Under the pieces are notes generated by a model. That model searched no databases. It saw only the letters and a list, made by a program, of their open reading frames with translations, and was not told the DNA's origin. Positions 17,041 to 25,471 of a DNA stretch of 64,000 nt are shown here, piece after piece. A program made the translations under genes and the position numbers. Each line of letters opens with the position of its first letter. Positions within the stretch are counted from its first letter, which is position 1. Origin of the DNA: Sphingomonas adhaesiva (GTDB taxonomy: Bacteria; Pseudomonadota; Alphaproteobacteria; Sphingomonadales; Sphingomonadaceae); contig NZ_NWVC01000009.1 in NCBI RefSeq assembly GCF_002374855.1, positions 1 to 64,000 of the forward strand, given 5' to 3'.

Positions 17041-17867
17041 GCCGGCACCCGCTTGGTGGCGGGCGTATGCGACGCCCAATCATGCGTCTCGCCCGTTGCG
17101 TCGCGGCACCAGCGATACAGCGCGTCATAGACCAGCAGCCCGGCTTCGAGGTGCTCGAGATCGTCGGCATAGGCGCGCGACAGCCCAAGTGAGATCGCCA
17201 GCAGCCCCGGCGCCTCGGGCGCGAGATCGGGGCAGCCGGTATCGGCACCCCGCACGATCGTCGCCAGCCGTTCCAGCGGCGCGAAACCGGTGAGCCCGAA
17301 GCCTTCGACCATCGCGTCGAACGTGCAGCGCTCGCCGTAATGCGTCCACTGCAGGCCGCCCGCCTGGATGTCGAAGGGCGTGGCGGCCATGCGCTCGGCG
17401 ACGCCGAGCACGTCCGGCGCCGGCACGAACAGGAATTGTGCCTGCGGGTCGACGAATCGGCGGATCAGCCAGGGGCACGCGATCCGGTCCACCTTGGGCC
17501 GAGCGCGCGTCACCCAGAGCGTGCGGCCGGCCGCGTCGCGCGGCGGCAGCGCAGCGGTGTCAATGGTCGGCTGGCCTGCGGCGATCCAGGCGGACATGCC
17601 GCCTTCGAGTACCTCCGCCGGCGTGCCCGCCTGACGCAACCAGGCAGCCGCGCCTTGGCTGGCGGCGCGGCCATCGCCGCAGACGAGCAGCACGGGCGAT
17701 CCCGGCCAATGCTCCAGCTCCGCGATGCCGCGGCGGACTGCACCCGGGATCAACTTTGGCAAAGCATCGAAATCAGCAGGCGCCCGAATATCGATGATTG
17801 CGGGGCCGCGGGGCGTGGCAACGAGACGGGCGAGCTTGTCGGCCGTGATGGCGTTCGTGGAAGGCAT
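17037..17867 (-). CDS. Rhodanese-ChrB fusion, chromate resistance protein
   Basis: A 276-residue fusion of a rhodanese-like domain (about residues 1-105) and a ChrB C-terminal domain (about 110-270). The rhodanese part has AIIDIRAPADFDA and the active-site loop VCGDGRAAS with its cysteine, followed by EGGMSAWIAAG. The ChrB part shows WVTRARPKVDRIACPWLIRRFVDP, FVPAPDV and FDAMVEGFGL. ChrB-type proteins support or regulate ChrA-based resistance; the rhodanese part may transfer sulfur or reduce an oxidant, but its exact role is not settled. The ATG at 17867 is chosen because an upstream extension of nine residues has no homology-like features. Its stop overlaps the chrA start. Confidence 0.88.
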   Translation of the reverse strand: MPSTNAITADKLARLVATPRGPAIIDIRAPADFDALPKLIPGAVRRGIAELEHWPGSPVLLVCGDGRAASQGAAAWLRQAGTPAEVLEGGMSAWIAAGQPTIDTAALPPRDAAGRTLWVTRARPKVDRIACPWLIRRFVDPQAQFLFVPAPDVLGVAERMAATPFDIQAGGLQWTHYGERCTFDAMVEGFGLTGFAPLERLATIVRGADTGCPDLAPEAPGLLAISLGLSRAYADDLEHLEAGLLVYDALYRWCRDATGETHDWASHTPATKRVPA

Positions 17868-18485
17868 GACGCGTCCTCTGGTAGCTAGGGACACGATACT
17901 TCAGCCTGACGCCTCGTGGGGAGATCGCGTTCCCCATGCCGCGATTGAGCAGAAGGGGAAGACCAATGTCAAGCAGCGTGACGGGACTGATTGAGCTCCT
18001 CGCGCCACGTCGCGTCGTCCCGCCACCGTTCCCGTAAGCGTGCTGACGCAGAGGCTAGGCGCTCTCTTGCGTTCGCTTCCGGGGAGCCGGCCAAAGCTAT
18101 CGAATGCCTGAGATTGGACGGGAGCCGCCAGTGCGGAAATCGATTCTTTGGCGCTACCGCCGATCAAGCGATTGTGGCCGCCAACGGCCGCTTTCGGTCC
18201 GAGCCGTCGTTCCCATCCCCCCGATGGGAACGGCTTAAGTTGGTCGTTAGCTGTCGTCCCGCGATTGATGAACAGACGGCCGCTATCGTCCTCGCGCGCC
18301 CGAAATCTGCCAGGCTGCTCACCACCATGAACGCACGTCTGAATTCCAGCAGAGAGGCATATGCTTCGAGCCCTTGGAGCGGCATCTCGAAGTCCAGCTC
18401 ATGGCTTGCGCCCACGTTCAACAACGAGCGCCAACGAGGCGTGCACGCTGCTGCGTGCAGTGGCGTTCGTCGTGCGGCTTTCCGA
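17868..18485. other. Intergenic region between the chromate genes and the integrase gene
   Basis: About 620 bases with no convincing gene. It contains a strong hairpin: CGTTCCCATC (18208-18217) and GATGGGAACG (18223-18232) around five C residues, without a T-tract. The promoter of the chromate operon is expected near its left edge. It may be a degraded remnant between island modules. Confidence 0.45.
18208..18232. repeat. Hairpin with 10-base perfect stem
   Basis: CGTTCCCATC at 18208-18217 and GATGGGAACG at 18223-18232 are exact reverse complements separated by CCCCC. It lies 250 bases past the end of the integrase gene. No T-run follows, so a terminator role is uncertain. Confidence 0.5.
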
Positions 18486-19829
18486 TCAGCCGTCACGTAC
18501 GAGCTGGACCACTGCCCTGGCCGCAAGTTCATGAAAGCTGCCAGCGATATAGCGACCATAGTGGCGCTCAATCATGGCCACCGAGGTATCGTGCAATTCG
18601 GCGACAAGGCGGATCGGCAAGTTTGCACGTATGCCCCTAACGATGCTCGAGTGTCGTAGAGCATAGGGAACGATGTCCGGCAGCCCAACCCTTTCACGTA
18701 TGACGCCCCACGCACGAACGATCTCAGTTGCCAACTCCCAAGCCCCCCGGCTCTCCTTCACCCACCGAATGCCCCCTGGCGCCTGCTTGCGTCGCCACCG
18801 CTGCAATAGCGGCTCAGAAGCCGAGCGTCCTGCCGCGACGGTCTTGAGCGCTTCCACGACGTCGGCCCCCAGCGGGACGGGAGTCTCACCGCCACGCTCG
18901 CGCTTACCCTTGTAACTAAACGGCACCATCAGGCGCGATTCACCGGGCAAAAAGTCGCCGACGCGAACACGCGCTATCTGCGAGAATCTCGATCCGGTCG
19001 CGGCAAGCACGAGAATGAGATGATACAGGTCTCCTTCCCATCCCTGCTCGGCGTCCACGTCACGGGCGACCTCGACGATCCGTGAGATCTGAGCGTCGTT
19101 GAGGATCTGGTTCTCGCGAGCAATCGGGTCTCGATCAAACGCGACCGCGTCGAGCCGCAGGCCATTCTTCACGATTTCGGGCAGACCTGCCGGCAACCCG
19201 TCTCGCTTGGTGGAATACGCTTCGTTCAAGGCTGCGCGTAGGTCGTTGATCAGGCGCCGTTGCGTTGCCTCTTTCAATTCGCCAGGCAGATCGCCGAGCC
19301 AGTTTCTCAGCTGTGCCTCAGTCAGCGCGTGAAGCTCGACATCAGCGAGGGGCGCACGTGCGATGGCGGCTCGGCGACCGGATGAGGCTTTGCCAATGAC
19401 GTACCGTGTCAGCCGGTGATTTGCGTCGGATCGAACAGCCTTTCCGGAACGCGCCTTGTGTCGAGCGTCGCGCTTTCCAATGTAGGTTTCGATGGCCGAG
19501 CCTACGGTGGTCGGTGCGCCTTGAGCAGCCGCTCGTTCTGACGCTCTTGCACGCTCGACAAATGAGCGAGCCTCTCTGATCGCGGTATCGAAGCTCATCG
19601 TGCCTTCATGCAACTCGTCGTCGGCAGTGCCGAGGCTGGCCTGGCGATATCCCGCCCCCACACGCCACCGAACGAGCCAAGTCCCTCCCCTCACGCCCTT
19701 GCGATAGCCAAGGTGCACGTCCGGATCGACGCTTCGCCAGTAAGGGGTAGAGCTTGCCGCGAGCCGCTTACGATCCGCCCGTCCCGATATCCGATGCTCA
19801 ATCAGCGTCTTCGCCACCACCCGCTCCAC
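18486..19829 (-). CDS. Tyrosine integrase of the genomic island
   Basis: A 447-residue phage-type tyrosine integrase, transcribed away from the tRNA-Glu fragment at 19949-19995. The N-terminal part (to about residue 130) holds arm-binding and core-binding segments; the catalytic domain follows, with the Arg in AATGSRFSQIARVRVGD, a Lys in SYKGKRERGGETPV, the box PYALRHSSIVRGI and the nucleophile in IERHYGRYI. The first His of the usual HxLRH box is Tyr here (YALRH), a variant I have seen described for alphaproteobacterial integrases. The start is a GTG at 19829 with a weak binding site; a start at the next Val is possible. Being next to the tRNA fragment, it very likely catalysed the insertion of this island. 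Confidence 0.9.
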   Translation of the reverse strand: MERVVAKTLIEHRISGRADRKRLAASSTPYWRSVDPDVHLGYRKGVRGGTWLVRWRVGAGYRQASLGTADDELHEGTMSFDTAIREARSFVERARASERAAAQGAPTTVGSAIETYIGKRDARHKARSGKAVRSDANHRLTRYVIGKASSGRRAAIARAPLADVELHALTEAQLRNWLGDLPGELKEATQRRLINDLRAALNEAYSTKRDGLPAGLPEIVKNGLRLDAVAFDRDPIARENQILNDAQISRIVEVARDVDAEQGWEGDLYHLILVLAATGSRFSQIARVRVGDFLPGESRLMVPFSYKGKRERGGETPVPLGADVVEALKTVAAGRSASEPLLQRWRRKQAPGGIRWVKESRGAWELATEIVRAWGVIRERVGLPDIVPYALRHSSIVRGIRANLPIRLVAELHDTSVAMIERHYGRYIAGSFHELAARAVVQLVRDG

Positions 19830-19948
19830 GAACCCATCAAATATGCGTCAAATATACGCTGACGAACTGGGGAGGACAATAACGGCGGTTTACCTAGTGT
19901 TTCGCGACGCCGGCGAACCTAAGCGAATGATCAAAATTTCAGATCTCG

Positions 19949-19995
19949 GCCCTCTCACGGCGAAAACACGGGTTCGAGTCCCGTAGGGGTCACCA
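19949..19995 (+). repeat. attR site: 3' fragment of a tRNA-Glu(CTC) gene
   Basis: The sequence from GCCCTCTCACGGCG to GGGGTCACCA is the 3' part of a tRNA-Glu: the anticodon loop CTCTCAC with anticodon CTC, the inner anticodon stem, variable loop, a perfect T-arm (ACGGG, TTCGAGT, CCCGT), the 3' acceptor strand AGGGGTC and ACCA. The outer anticodon-stem pairs and the whole 5' half are missing, so this is not a functional tRNA but the duplicated 3' end left by site-specific integration. With the tRNA reading rightwards, the intact gene should sit at the far left end of the island, outside this window. Confidence 0.85.
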
Positions 19996-20219
19996 GCGAC
20001 ATCAGTCGCCCGGCGCGTTACTGGCCCCCGAACGTCTGTGTTTCATGCCGTCGCTGCGCTGGTGCGGGCGGATTTGACACAGGACCGCTTTTAAGCCTGC
20101 ACACCGCCCGTCACGAAAACTTCAAAAAATCCGCGCCCAGCGTTCGGAAACGTGCGGTGGCAACGTCCTGTCCTTCGACTTGGCCGCACCGGGGTGCGAC
20201 ATTCGTTCGGGGGGACAGC
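19996..20219. other. Chromosomal spacer right of the island
   Basis: No gene seen. It must contain the promoter of the following receptor gene. A TTGACA at 20074-20079 is a possible -35 box, but no matching -10 at a normal distance was found. Confidence 0.35.
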
Positions 20220-22952
20220 ATGACGACCACGACCTATCGGCGTTCCTTGTGGCCTGCCGCCGCGGCCTGCGCGGTGGTGTGCGCCGGCGCGGCACAGGCG
20301 CGATCGGCCACCGATGCGAACGCCCTCGCCCAGGTCGCGTCGGCGACGGCGCAGGAAGACGATGCAGCAGCCAATCCGGACGTCGTCATCACCGGATCGC
20401 GCATCGACCGTGCCGGGTTCGACGCCCCCACCCCCACGACGATCATTGGCGGCGACGCGCTGCTGGTCGGCAATCGCCCGAGCATCGCGCAGGTCCTGAA
20501 CGATCTGCCGCAATTCCGCGCGACGACCACGCCGACGACCAATTTCTCCGGCACCGCCTCCGGTTCGTCGCCCGCCGATCTGCGCGGGCTGGGCACCACG
20601 CGGACGCTGACGCTGCTCAACGGCCGGCGCTTCACTGGGTCGGGCGACCTCAACACCGTGCCGCAGGGGCTGATCAGCCGGGTCGAAGTCGTCACCGGCG
20701 GCGCGTCGGCCGCATGGGGATCGGGCGCGGTCGGCGGGGTCGTCAACATCCTGCTCGACACGAAGCTCGACGGGCTGGCGATCGGCGCGACGACCGGCGT
20801 CTCCTCGCGCGGGGATGCCTTTCGCTACGGGGTGGACGGCACGTTCGGCACGCGCTTCGCAGGCGGACGCGGCCACTTCATGGTCGGCGTGCAGTATTTC
20901 GATGACGAGGGCGTGCTCGACCGCGATTCCCGGCCGAACCTGGGCAGCACGACGCTCTACACCAACCCGGCCGGATCGGCGCATGCGTTCGTGATCGCGC
21001 CGGACGTGAACTATTCGAACGCCAGCGTCGGCGGCCTCATCACCAGCGGCGTACTGGCGGGCCAGACGTTCAACCGCGACGGAACGCTGCGCCCGTTCAT
21101 CTACGGCAATCCACGCGGCAGCGCGGTGATGGTCGGCGGCGAAGGTACCAGCCTGCGCGACGAAACCGCGCTAGCCGCGCCCTACCGGCGGCTGAACGGC
21201 TATGCGCGGCTCAGCTTCGCCGTCGGCGATGCGACTGTCTGGACGGACGCCAGTTACTCGCGGATGCGCGCGCAATATCCGTTCTATGCGGAGAGCAATC
21301 GCGACAACATCACGATCTCGCGCGACAATCCCTTCCTGCCGGTCGCCGTCCGCAACCGGCTGATCGCGGCGGGTCAGACCAGCTTCCGGTTCGGCCGCGT
21401 GTTTGAGGATTACGGCTATCGCACCTACGGCTATACGCGGGAGACGGTCGACGCCGCGATCGGCGTCGACGGCAGCTTCGCCGGTGGCGACTGGCGCTAC
21501 AGCGCCTATTACGGGCACGGCGAGTTGTCCGACGATCGCGGGTATTTGAACCAGAAGGTCACCGCCAATTTCAACCGCGCGATCGACGTGGTCGCCAACC
21601 CCGCCGGCGGCGCGCCGATCTGCCGCGTCGCGCTGACCGATCCGACCACCGCGTGCCGCCCGCTCAACCTGTTCGGGGAGGGCAATGCGGATCCGGCGGC
21701 GGTCGCCTATGCCTTTTCGTCGGGGGCGCACGTGCGCAACACGACCAAGCTGGACACCGCGATGGTCAGCCTGCGCGGCGATCCCTTCTCGCTATGGGCA
21801 GGTCCGGTGTCGGTGGCGGTCGGCGCCGAGGCGCGCTGGGAATCGATCGCGTCGAGCGACCTTGACCCGCTGTCCGCCGCCCAGGCCTTCACCACGTTCA
21901 ACTTCTCGCTCATCAACGGCGGCTTCAACGTGAAGGAGGGTTTCGGCGAGGTCGCCGTACCGCTCCTCGACCAGCCGTTCAGCAAGATCGAGTTCAGCGC
22001 CGCCGGTCGCTACAGCCACTATAGCAACACCGGCAACGTCACGTCGTGGAAGCTGGGCGTCACCGACCGCGTGTTCGACGATCTTCTGCTGCGCGTGTCG
22101 ACGTCGCGCGACATCCGCTCGGGCAGCCTCACCGAATTGTTCAACACGCGATCGACGACGCAATCGAACATCGCCGATCCGACGACGAAGACGACCTATC
22201 AGATCGTGACCTTCGGCGGCGGCAACCCGAACCTGGCGCCCGAAATCGGGCGGACGACGACGATCGGCGGCACCTTCTCGCCATCGTCGGTGCCCGGGCT
22301 GAACCTGTCGGTCGACTATTTCGACATCCGCATCAAGGGCGCGATCGCGACACTGAGCGGCCAGGACATCGTCACACGCTGCGCCAACGGCAATGCCGCG
22401 CTGTGCAGTCAGATCGTCCGCGCGAACGGGGTCATCACCACCGTCTTCGCGACGTTCGTCAACCTGGCCGAATATCATACGAACGGCCTGGATTTCGAGG
22501 CGTCGTACGATCTGCCGCTCAGCACCGTGTCGGCATCGCTGCCCGGCAAGCTGCGCGTCCGCGGGCTGGCGACCTATGTCGACAGCCTGACGACCGACGA
22601 TGGCGTCAGCAGGATCGAATATGTCGGCGACGTCGGCGAGGCCGTGCCCTTCGGCACGCCGCACTGGCGCGGCAACCTGACCGTTACCTATGACGACAGC
22701 GTCTTCGGCGCCGATGCCCGCGTGCGCTATGTCGGCGGCGGGTTGTGGAACCACCTGCTGGATATCGAGAACAATGCGATTTCGGCCAAGGCGTATCTCG
22801 ATCTCGGCGCGCGCGTGCGGATCGACGGGCTGACGCTGTCCGCCAACGTCACCAACGTGTTCGACAAGGATGCGCCGCCGACGACGACGGGCCAGATCCA
22901 TTACGACCAGATGGGCCGGTATTTCTCGATGGCTGCGCGCATCGCGTTCTGA
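20220..22952 (+). CDS. TonB-dependent outer-membrane receptor
   Basis: A 910-residue outer-membrane receptor. From the ATG at 20220 it starts with a signal peptide (RRSLWPAAAACAVVCAGAAQA), then the TonB-box-like DVVITGSR (about residues 58-65), the plug domain (IAQVLNDLPQFRA, SPADLRGLGTTRTLTLLNGRR, RVEVVTGGASAAWGSGAVGG), and a beta-barrel ending in aromatic-rich strands with a final Phe (MAARIAF). The plug sequence resembles the large sphingomonad receptor group often linked to peptides, sugars or unknown compounds rather than classic siderophore receptors. It lies upstream of a serine hydrolase, sigma factor, M20 peptidase and CapA-like gene, suggesting that it imports a peptide-like substrate. 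That substrate is inferred from the neighbours only. Confidence 0.92.
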   Translation: MTTTTYRRSLWPAAAACAVVCAGAAQARSATDANALAQVASATAQEDDAAANPDVVITGSRIDRAGFDAPTPTTIIGGDALLVGNRPSIAQVLNDLPQFRATTTPTTNFSGTASGSSPADLRGLGTTRTLTLLNGRRFTGSGDLNTVPQGLISRVEVVTGGASAAWGSGAVGGVVNILLDTKLDGLAIGATTGVSSRGDAFRYGVDGTFGTRFAGGRGHFMVGVQYFDDEGVLDRDSRPNLGSTTLYTNPAGSAHAFVIAPDVNYSNASVGGLITSGVLAGQTFNRDGTLRPFIYGNPRGSAVMVGGEGTSLRDETALAAPYRRLNGYARLSFAVGDATVWTDASYSRMRAQYPFYAESNRDNITISRDNPFLPVAVRNRLIAAGQTSFRFGRVFEDYGYRTYGYTRETVDAAIGVDGSFAGGDWRYSAYYGHGELSDDRGYLNQKVTANFNRAIDVVANPAGGAPICRVALTDPTTACRPLNLFGEGNADPAAVAYAFSSGAHVRNTTKLDTAMVSLRGDPFSLWAGPVSVAVGAEARWESIASSDLDPLSAAQAFTTFNFSLINGGFNVKEGFGEVAVPLLDQPFSKIEFSAAGRYSHYSNTGNVTSWKLGVTDRVFDDLLLRVSTSRDIRSGSLTELFNTRSTTQSNIADPTTKTTYQIVTFGGGNPNLAPEIGRTTTIGGTFSPSSVPGLNLSVDYFDIRIKGAIATLSGQDIVTRCANGNAALCSQIVRANGVITTVFATFVNLAEYHTNGLDFEASYDLPLSTVSASLPGKLRVRGLATYVDSLTTDDGVSRIEYVGDVGEAVPFGTPHWRGNLTVTYDDSVFGADARVRYVGGGLWNHLLDIENNAISAKAYLDLGARVRIDGLTLSANVTNVFDKDAPPTTTGQIHYDQMGRYFSMAARIAF

Positions 22953-22980
22953 CACGTTTCACGAACAGGGGGTTGGGGTG

Positions 22981-24513
22981 ATGATACGGCATGGTCTGCT
23001 TATCGGCGTAACGCTGGCCGTCACCGCGCAGGCGACCGCGCAGCCGGTCGCGCTGCGATCGGTCGCGCGGGAGGCGGTCGATCCGATCTTCGCCCAATGG
23101 GCCGCCAATACCTCCCCCGGCTGCGCCATCGCGGTCGATCGCGACGGCCGGACCGTCCTTTCCCGCGCCTGGGGTATGGCCGACCTGGAACACGGGGTCC
23201 GCAACAGCCCGGACACCGTGTTCGAGGCGGGATCGGTATCCAAACAGTTCACCGCCGCCGCGGTGCTGACGCTGGTCGAGGCCGGAAAGCTGACGCTCGA
23301 CACCGATGTGCGCACGATCATCCCGGAGCTCCCCGACTATGGCCGGGTCATCACGATCGACCAGTTGCTGAACCACACCAGCGGCCTGCGCGACTGGGGC
23401 GGGATCGCGGGGCTAGGCGGCTGGCCGCGCACGACGCGCGCCTATGACCAGGCCGATGCGCTGGCGATCATCGTGCGACAAAAGGCGCTCAATTACGCAC
23501 CGGGTGCGGAATCGAGCTACACCAACACCGGCTACAACCTGCTGACCGAAGTCGTCCGGCGCGTCAGCGGGAAATCGCTGGCCGATTACAGTCAGGACGT
23601 ATTGTTCAAGCCGCTGGGCATGACGCACAGCCAGTGGCGCGACGATTTCCGTCGCATCGTGCCGGGCCGTGCGCAGGCCTATGACAAGGCGGGCGGGCGA
23701 TATCGGCAGGAGATGCCGTTCGAAAACACCTATGGCAACGGCGGCCTGCTGACGACGGTCGGGGATCTGCTGATCTGGAACCGGGCGCTGGACGGCGGCG
23801 CGCTGGGCGCGTTCGTCACGAAGAAACTGTCGGAGCGCAGCCGGCTGCGCGACGGCCGCCTGCTGACCTATGGGCGCGGGCTGTTCAACTACCGTTTCCA
23901 CGACACGGAGGAAATCGCCCACGCCGGATCGACCGCGGGCTATCGCGCGTGGCTGGGGCGATACCCCGCCTATCGCCTGTCGATCGCGATGCTGTGCAAT
24001 GCGAGCGATGCCGACAGCGGCATGGGGCGGAAGGTCGCCGCACTGTTTCTGCCGCCCTACGCCGAACCGCCGCGAACGGCGAAGACGCTCGATGGCCTCT
24101 TCGTGGATCGGGCGTCGGGGATCCCGCTCGACCTTGCGCGCTACAATGCGAACGAGAGCCGGGTGGTGTCGGCCGACCGCATCGAACTCACCGGGCGGGA
24201 CGGCAATGTCGCGGTGTATCTGCGCACCCCGCCCGTCGCCGCCAGCAGTTTCGTCACCACCGATTACATCGGCACCTACGCCAGCGACGAGGTCGGCGCG
24301 ACCTACGACATCGCCGCCCGGCCCGGCGGAGGGCTGACATGGACCATTCGCGAACGCCCCGGCGACGTGCGCGCGTTGGCGCCGGTCTATCGCGACGCCT
24401 TCCAGGGTGACGACGGCCTCGTCCGCTTCGTGCGCGATGGCGCCGGCCGGGTGATCGCGCTGACCGTCAGCATCGAACGCGCGCGCAACGTCCGGTTCGA
24501 GCGCCGACGCTGA
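22981..24513 (+). CDS. S12 family serine hydrolase (beta-lactamase class C-like)
   Basis: An exported serine hydrolase of 510 residues. The ATG at 22981, 28 bases after the receptor stop, gives a signal peptide (GLLIGVTLAVTAQATAQ). The catalytic domain (about 30-370) has all three class C-type motifs: SVSK with S85 and K88, YTN in SYTNTGYNLL, and HAG in HAGSTAGYRAW. A C-terminal domain of about 130 residues resembles the lipocalin-like extension of D-aminopeptidases and related S12 enzymes. Such enzymes cut D-amino-acid peptides, beta-lactams or esters; a true beta-lactamase is less likely given the KTG-to-HAG change and the length. It follows the receptor in the same operon, and may process its substrate in the periplasm. 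Confidence 0.88.
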   Translation: MIRHGLLIGVTLAVTAQATAQPVALRSVAREAVDPIFAQWAANTSPGCAIAVDRDGRTVLSRAWGMADLEHGVRNSPDTVFEAGSVSKQFTAAAVLTLVEAGKLTLDTDVRTIIPELPDYGRVITIDQLLNHTSGLRDWGGIAGLGGWPRTTRAYDQADALAIIVRQKALNYAPGAESSYTNTGYNLLTEVVRRVSGKSLADYSQDVLFKPLGMTHSQWRDDFRRIVPGRAQAYDKAGGRYRQEMPFENTYGNGGLLTTVGDLLIWNRALDGGALGAFVTKKLSERSRLRDGRLLTYGRGLFNYRFHDTEEIAHAGSTAGYRAWLGRYPAYRLSIAMLCNASDADSGMGRKVAALFLPPYAEPPRTAKTLDGLFVDRASGIPLDLARYNANESRVVSADRIELTGRDGNVAVYLRTPPVAASSFVTTDYIGTYASDEVGATYDIAARPGGGLTWTIRERPGDVRALAPVYRDAFQGDDGLVRFVRDGAGRVIALTVSIERARNVRFERRR

Positions 24514-24604
24514 GCGATGTTATGCGCGGACGTCATGCAAATCTGGAATAACCCGTTCGACATCGGCATTGGACGGCCGCCTGCATGACCGGCAGCATCC
24601 GGTC

Positions 24605-25336
24605 ATGCAGGGGGAAAGACAGATATTCGAGGCCTATGGCCGGCGGCTTTGGCTGTTCGTCGCGGCGCGGACGAAACAGGCGGAGGATGTCGACGACATC
24701 ACTCAGGAAACGTTCCTTCGCTTCTATGCCTTCTCGCGCAGCCATCTGGTGGAGCAGCCGCTGGGCTATCTCTACCGCATCGCGCTGAACATCATCATCG
24801 ACCGTGCGCGACGCCGGACGCCGCTGGCGTCGGCGGCTCCCCTGGACGATATCGCCGAGCATCATCTGTGCGTGCGTCCCGAGCAGGAGGAGGCGCGCCG
24901 GCTTGCCGATCTGCAACGCGCCTATGCCGACGCGATCGCCGAAATGCCGCCCCGCTGCGCGGAGGTGTTCCGCCTGCGCCGGCACCGCGAGATGACGACC
25001 CCGGACGTGGCCGCACATCTGTCGATCACGCCGCGCATGGTGCAAAAGCACATGGTCCTCGCCATGGCGCACCTGCACGCCCGGCTGCGCGCCTATGTCG
25101 CGTGCGACGATCCCGTCGGCCCGGCCGGCGACAGCGTTCCCACGACATGCCAGATTGCCTCCAGTTCGCAGGCGAGCGCGCCGGTCCGCCGGTCGTCCAG
25201 CAAGGCGCGCAGCGCGGCGTCGGTGGGGGGGGCGTCGCCGGTGATCGCGACGACCAGCCGGCAAAGATCGGCACGCGCAACGGCATGCTGCGTCAACCGC
25301 GACATCGCACCTCTCCCTGTATCGACCGGCCTATGA
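24605..25336 (+). CDS. ECF-type RNA polymerase sigma factor with an unusual C-terminal tail
   Basis: A FecI-like sigma factor. The ATG at 24605 is used (an upstream TTG adds 12 residues). Region 2 is in LWLFVAARTKQAEDVDDITQETFLRFYAF, and region 4 in EMPPRCAEVFRLRRHREM and ITPRMVQKHMVLAMAHL. Family members normally end about here, near residue 170, but this frame runs on for about 70 residues of Ser-, Ala- and Arg-rich sequence (QASAPVRRSSSKARSA) without homology-like features. That tail lies opposite a good minus-strand gene (25093-25305), so it may be a lost stop codon. No FecR anti-sigma gene follows. It sits among receptor and peptidase genes and may control them. Confidence 0.8.
   Translation: MQGERQIFEAYGRRLWLFVAARTKQAEDVDDITQETFLRFYAFSRSHLVEQPLGYLYRIALNIIIDRARRRTPLASAAPLDDIAEHHLCVRPEQEEARRLADLQRAYADAIAEMPPRCAEVFRLRRHREMTTPDVAAHLSITPRMVQKHMVLAMAHLHARLRAYVACDDPVGPAGDSVPTTCQIASSSQASAPVRRSSSKARSAASVGGASPVIATTSRQRSARATACCVNRDIAPLPVSTGL
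25093..25305 (-). CDS. Small unknown protein antisense to the sigma factor tail
   Basis: A 70-residue frame whose ATG at 25305 has a very good ribosome binding site on the minus strand (AGGGAGAGG, six bases before the start). The sequence (MSRLTQHAVARADLCRLVV, then PPTDAALRALLDDRRTG, and ACELEAIWHVVGTL) has a balanced, helical protein-like composition, unlike the sigma tail on the other strand. It overlaps the sigma frame by its full length and runs towards it. I do not recognise it. It could be a small regulator of the sigma factor, but this is only inferred from position. Confidence 0.45.
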   Translation of the reverse strand: MSRLTQHAVARADLCRLVVAITGDAPPTDAALRALLDDRRTGALACELEAIWHVVGTLSPAGPTGSSHAT

Positions 25337-25471
25337 CGGATCGCGGTGGCCAATGCGAACCCGTGCGCGAAAATTCGCATTGCGCGACCTTCGCTTCCAA
25401 CCCGATCCGGCGTCCTTGATAGAGGAAGCGGACGACGCGCTCTTGCCGGTCGTCGCTTGGGAGGGCCGTGC

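Noticed and set aside
19920..19995. A complete tRNA-Glu gene
   Set aside because: Only the 3' 47 bases match; the 5' acceptor strand, D-arm and outer anticodon-stem pairs are absent, so it is an att remnant.
22981..24513. Beta-lactamase resistance gene
   Set aside because: The S12 fold and SxxK are present, but the third motif is HAG, the protein has a large extra C-terminal domain, and it lies among receptor and peptidase genes. A D-peptidase-like role is more likely.
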